Below, in pieces: positions 60,600 through 64,000 of a DNA stretch of 64,000 nt. The DNA lies in assembly GCA_006384855.1 (NCBI GenBank), contig VCJN01002593.1, positions 1 to 64,000 of the forward strand. Reading direction: 5' to 3'. Below the pieces are notes generated by a model. It did not search any database. It worked only from the letters and a program-made list of their open reading frames with translations, and had not been told where the DNA came from. This stretch comes from Tetraselmis striata. Taxonomy: Eukaryota; Chlorophyta; Chlorodendrophyceae; Chlorodendrales; Chlorodendraceae. Within the stretch, counting starts at the first letter, position 1; every line of letters starts with the position of its first letter. The translations under genes and the position numbers were made by a program.

Positions 60600-62953
60600 C
60601 CATATGAGAGAACTAGGCCCGCAGTAGACATAGCTGCGCCGGGCAACGTAGGAGAGACCAGGTGAAGCTTGTAGGAGCAACATTGTCACTGCGCAGGTCT
60701 ATACATTGCTGCGTGGCTGCCTCTTATTGCGACCACTTTGTTTGCTACCTGATGCCCTCCACGCATGGGCCGCGACCCTGATACTGATACGTTTAATCTC
60801 TCCTCACACACGCAATATCATGTACAACTACTTATACGGCGATTCACCTTTAACGAAGCATTTTCCTCTGGCCAGTGTTTCGGGCCGTCCCGTACTTTGT
60901 CACACACTACACTTCCCTCAATTGCAGAATTAGACAAAGGACAGCGTGGCTTGGATCCATAGATCGGGTCTGCAGTCCAACTGGCGATGTTCCCACTATT
61001 GCATGTGGTATTGCACAAGTTGCGCCTGTGCGGCTAATGACATGATGCATTTTTATTGTCATGTTATTCGCGATGCGCCCAGGCAATGCTGCATGCTACT
61101 GGCGATGGGTGACTAGTCCGCCACAAACAGGCACATGGCGTGGCATTGGAGTGCAATAGGGAGTCAGGGGGAACCAGCAACCTCCACCTACGACACCAGC
61201 AAGGGGCGACATCACGCCCATCCCGGATTTCCTACCGGCAACGGCATTACGGCCTCGTACTTTCCGAATTATTCAGGGTGCCATCAAACAACGCATGGAT
61301 TATTGCGTGGCGGCAGCATGTGTTCTGGTTTCGGAGCGACGGTGGCGCGGCGAGCCACAACGCCTCAGGACGAGCTGGCGATAGCGCCTGGCGAAGCATG
61401 TAGGCGGAAGGCACGCCAACTGACTGTCGTCCCTTTACGCTGCACGTATGTGCGCTCTTAGAGAACGCTGTACTCGCGACTCTGCGGGAAAGCGCACTAG
61501 GGCGCCGAGACGGCTCGACGTTGGCATTCGTGTTAATATCTGAGAGGAGGCAGGGGTGGAGCTGCATCATGTATCGATATAATTCTGCTTGCGTCGTCGC
61601 CACCTGACAGGACGCGCCTGCTACACTGTCGAATTGAAATTGAAGTTGACTAAGGATTACAACATGCTACGGGTAGTCTGGCGCATCCCCTCGCGAAGCA
61701 CCGGGTTCCCGACCGGCCGATACCGGGCGCGTCGTCATCGTGTACCCGATAGCGTTACCCGATTAGCATAAGTACTGCAGCCCATCGAATTTCATCGTCG
61801 GAAATTAAGGACGCGGCACGGTGCGCCTGTCAAGCATGTGGCCTCGCTAAAATCTTCCGGGTGCCGTTTTCAGATCTTTCGTTCCGTTTTTGACTACAGG
61901 TACCTGTATTACGGTCCTCCCCCATTTTCGACACGATATGTACTGCGCAATATACTTCTAGTACTTAGTGCAGAACAAGAGGGGGTTCCTGGACCGATCT
62001 TGCCCGACACAAAGTTGTCCCCATCGTCGAGCGACTAATTTGACGACATCTAGAGGACCGTGACCGAGCAAGCCGGATTTTAATTTTCGCTGTTAATTTG
62101 ATATGGTGATATACTGCACCAAGTACTTAACCGGCTTCGCGGCGTGTATGAGGAAAACAAGATATCGGCATTTCATGAACGCCGTGAGACTAAGCTAGCT
62201 GCTCTTTGGATCTGCTAGCTTGAACCACATTGGGAAACACATAGTGTAATCACAGTTTAAACTGCCGGCCATCCTCTTGTGTGTCCCTCCTTGTTCAAGT
62301 GGGCTACGCCAGCAGCGCCCCCCCTACCGCCTCTACCTTAGTCATATATATATACCCATCCTATCCAGAGCTGGGCAGGCAAGCTAAGGGAGCCAGAGGT
62401 GTCCCGCTTACGGCTGCTAAGGTGTGATGGGGGATGGGAGTTGACCGGAATAGCTATGGGTCGCTCAGTATTTGTGCACCGCTAAGGCGCGCGGCCAGTA
62501 GGAGATGGTGGGGACTACGATGCCCTCGCGCTCGAGCTCTAATTGTTCGTGGCGCAGTATTTGTCAGTTCATGGTTTGATGACGAGTATTTCCGCAAGTC
62601 GGGGGAGGGGGGTACGTACACTTTCTACTACGTACGGGCGGGGAATCTTTTCCTCATTCGAATGTCCGCGGTATTCCGGCGTGGCGGTTAGAAACGTCCG
62701 TCGTTCTTGGGTCGTGGACCTGGGTGGTGCTGCCGCTCAGCTATCCGCTGGGTATACGGTTAGGGCGCAGGGACATTTTCGCTGTTTCGGCGGGTGATTC
62801 TGCCACGGGGCAGCGACTCCTCCTCCTCGTCGGCTGTCGCCCATTCGCTGTCGTCCCCGGCGGAGTCCGCTGTTTTGCAATGCTGCCTGGGGTTGCGGTG
62901 TCGGGATGGCGGGTTAGCTTGTCCCGGGGTGCGGTTGCGCCTGCGTCTGCAAA
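60600..62953. other. Intergenic, no supported gene
   Basis: No convincing coding region. The DNA is of mixed composition, with GTAC-type palindromes (CTACAGGTACCTGTATTACG near 61897) and a TATATATATA patch at 62344-62353. Open frames of 60-120 codons on both strands lack domains and consistent codon use. Confidence 0.4.
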
Positions 62954-63972
62954 TTATATGTTTGGGCGCCTTGCCGGCGGCTTCGGCTGATGCCGACATC
63001 TTACCTGCCGGCGGCTGCTCCAGCGGGATCGTCCGGTGTGGGGGGTGATGGAGGCGGTGGGCTTCGGCTGCGAGTTTGACCATGCGGGGCGCGAGGGCTG
63101 GTTTATTAGCCGGGGATGATAAAGCTCGAGGAGCACAGTGGCCTCCGTGGTCTCGATGTCCATCTCGACGAGGCGCTCGGCCATGCCCGCCCGTCAAAAG
63201 TGCCGTCGCGGGAAGTCCACGTGGAAACGGGAGCAGGAGATTCCAGCTCCATGGCGTTCATGTCGGCGCTGTTGTCGATCGACTGGGCTTGTCCGCCGAC
63301 GATATCCATGCCGGACTCCTTGTAGTCGAGCAGGAGCTCCTCAGACTTGCGTGGCTCAGCCGCGGAGTCTTGGGTTGCGGCCGGTGCTGTCGGCACGGGG
63401 GGTGAAGGGGCAGATTTGATCCGGCCGGTTGCTGTTGCTTTAGGGCCGCCATTGTCGAAGCCAATGCTCCTTGTTGGAGGACAACGCGTTCGATGCCCGG
63501 CCGAGGCTTGCGTCGTCCTTCGCCAGATGTGCATCTTGAGGGGCCGCTGCGGCGGGAGGGGAGTCGGCCGGGGGCTGGTGCGCCGGTAGCTCGCGCGGCT
63601 CCTGTTGGGCATTGCCTCGTGACACCTTGTGAACCGGGCGCTCGGCATCGTCCGGGTGAGGGGCTCCCAACAAGCGGACATCGCAGCAGCAGCCCTGACG
63701 GTCGGGTATGACGTCGGTTGCGCCGGTACTCTGCGCGCAGCATGTCGACTGCGGACGAGCCACGAGCGAGGCGGACGATCACGGAGCCGCCGGCGGGTAG
63801 CCATGGGGAGACGGCAGGTTGTAGCCCGGGTAGTTACCGCTGCCGGCTTGGGGGGCCGGGGGGGGGGGGGGGGGGGGGGGGGGCGGAGTAGTGCGGTTTG
63901 GGACGCGTACGTCCGCATGTAGGTAACACATGTATGCCGGTCTTGTCGGTGAACACCCGGATCAAAGCGCAT
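62954..63972 (-). CDS. Possible multi-exon protein running towards the window end, unresolved
   Basis: Several overlapping minus-strand frames are open. One offers an ATG at 63184 with MAERLVEMDIETTEATVLLE and LYHPRLINQ, ending at a strong donor (CGGCAG|GTAAGA at 63005). Another is open from 63972 to 63106 with SEELLLDYKESGMDIVG. They are not in one frame without an intron I can define. A Pro/Arg-rich, acidic-basic mix without domains could be a transposon gag or a disordered nuclear protein. I make no functional call. Confidence 0.25.
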
Positions 63973-64000
63973 TCGGACGTGTGGCTGCTAGCGGCCAAAC

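Overview
This window is nuclear DNA from a eukaryote, most likely a chlorophyte green alga. The genes are split by many short introns with GT-AG (rarely GC-AG) ends, and coding DNA is GC-rich. Several genes have TGTAA, the usual chlorophyte poly(A) signal, 5-200 nt after the stop. Products include plastid-targeted proteins, an ISE2-type chloroplast RNA helicase and GT29 and GT32 glycosyltransferases. About forty long C or G runs (by eye) and many transposon remnants interrupt the non-coding DNA. All exon chains below were joined by hand from splice sites and reading phase. Those with exact coordinates keep one open frame to the stop.

Layout: 0.76-11.8 kb (+) ISE2-like chloroplast DExH helicase, with a ~130-bp satellite in one intron and several MITE copies in others. 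14.2-15.4 kb (+) unknown 308-aa protein. 15.9-18.7 kb (-) decayed Ty1/copia element. 19.2-22.6 kb (-) predicted thylakoid-targeted Pro/Ala/Lys-rich protein. 24.5-26.9 kb (-) GT32 DXD glycosyltransferase. 27.7-33.6 kb (+) RIT1, initiator-tRNA A64 2'-O-ribosyl phosphate transferase. 34.0-34.9 kb (-) ribosomal protein eL39. 36.0-36.5 kb (+) signal peptidase subunit SPC3. 38.2-41.5 kb (-) an apparently intact tyrosine-recombinase element. 41.8-49.3 kb (+) Peter Pan/SSF1 ribosome-biogenesis factor, with an antisense gene nested in its 4.3-kb intron. 49.6-50.8 kb (-) unknown plastid membrane protein. 51.7-55.2 and 57.2-60.6 kb (+) two tandem GT29 sialyltransferase-like paralogues. 60.6-64 kb holds little that can be supported.

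The genes do not form one pathway. Three serve translation (RIT1, eL39, PPAN), SPC3 and the three glycosyltransferases serve the secretory route, and three are predicted plastid proteins.

The strongest candidate for something new is the element at 38241-41463. It has the split direct repeats of PAT/TOC-type (DIRS-order) elements and carries a gag-like ORF and a tyrosine recombinase, but no reverse transcriptase. The two ORFs are in the same frame, separated by a single UGA followed by CGG, a context known for stop-codon readthrough.
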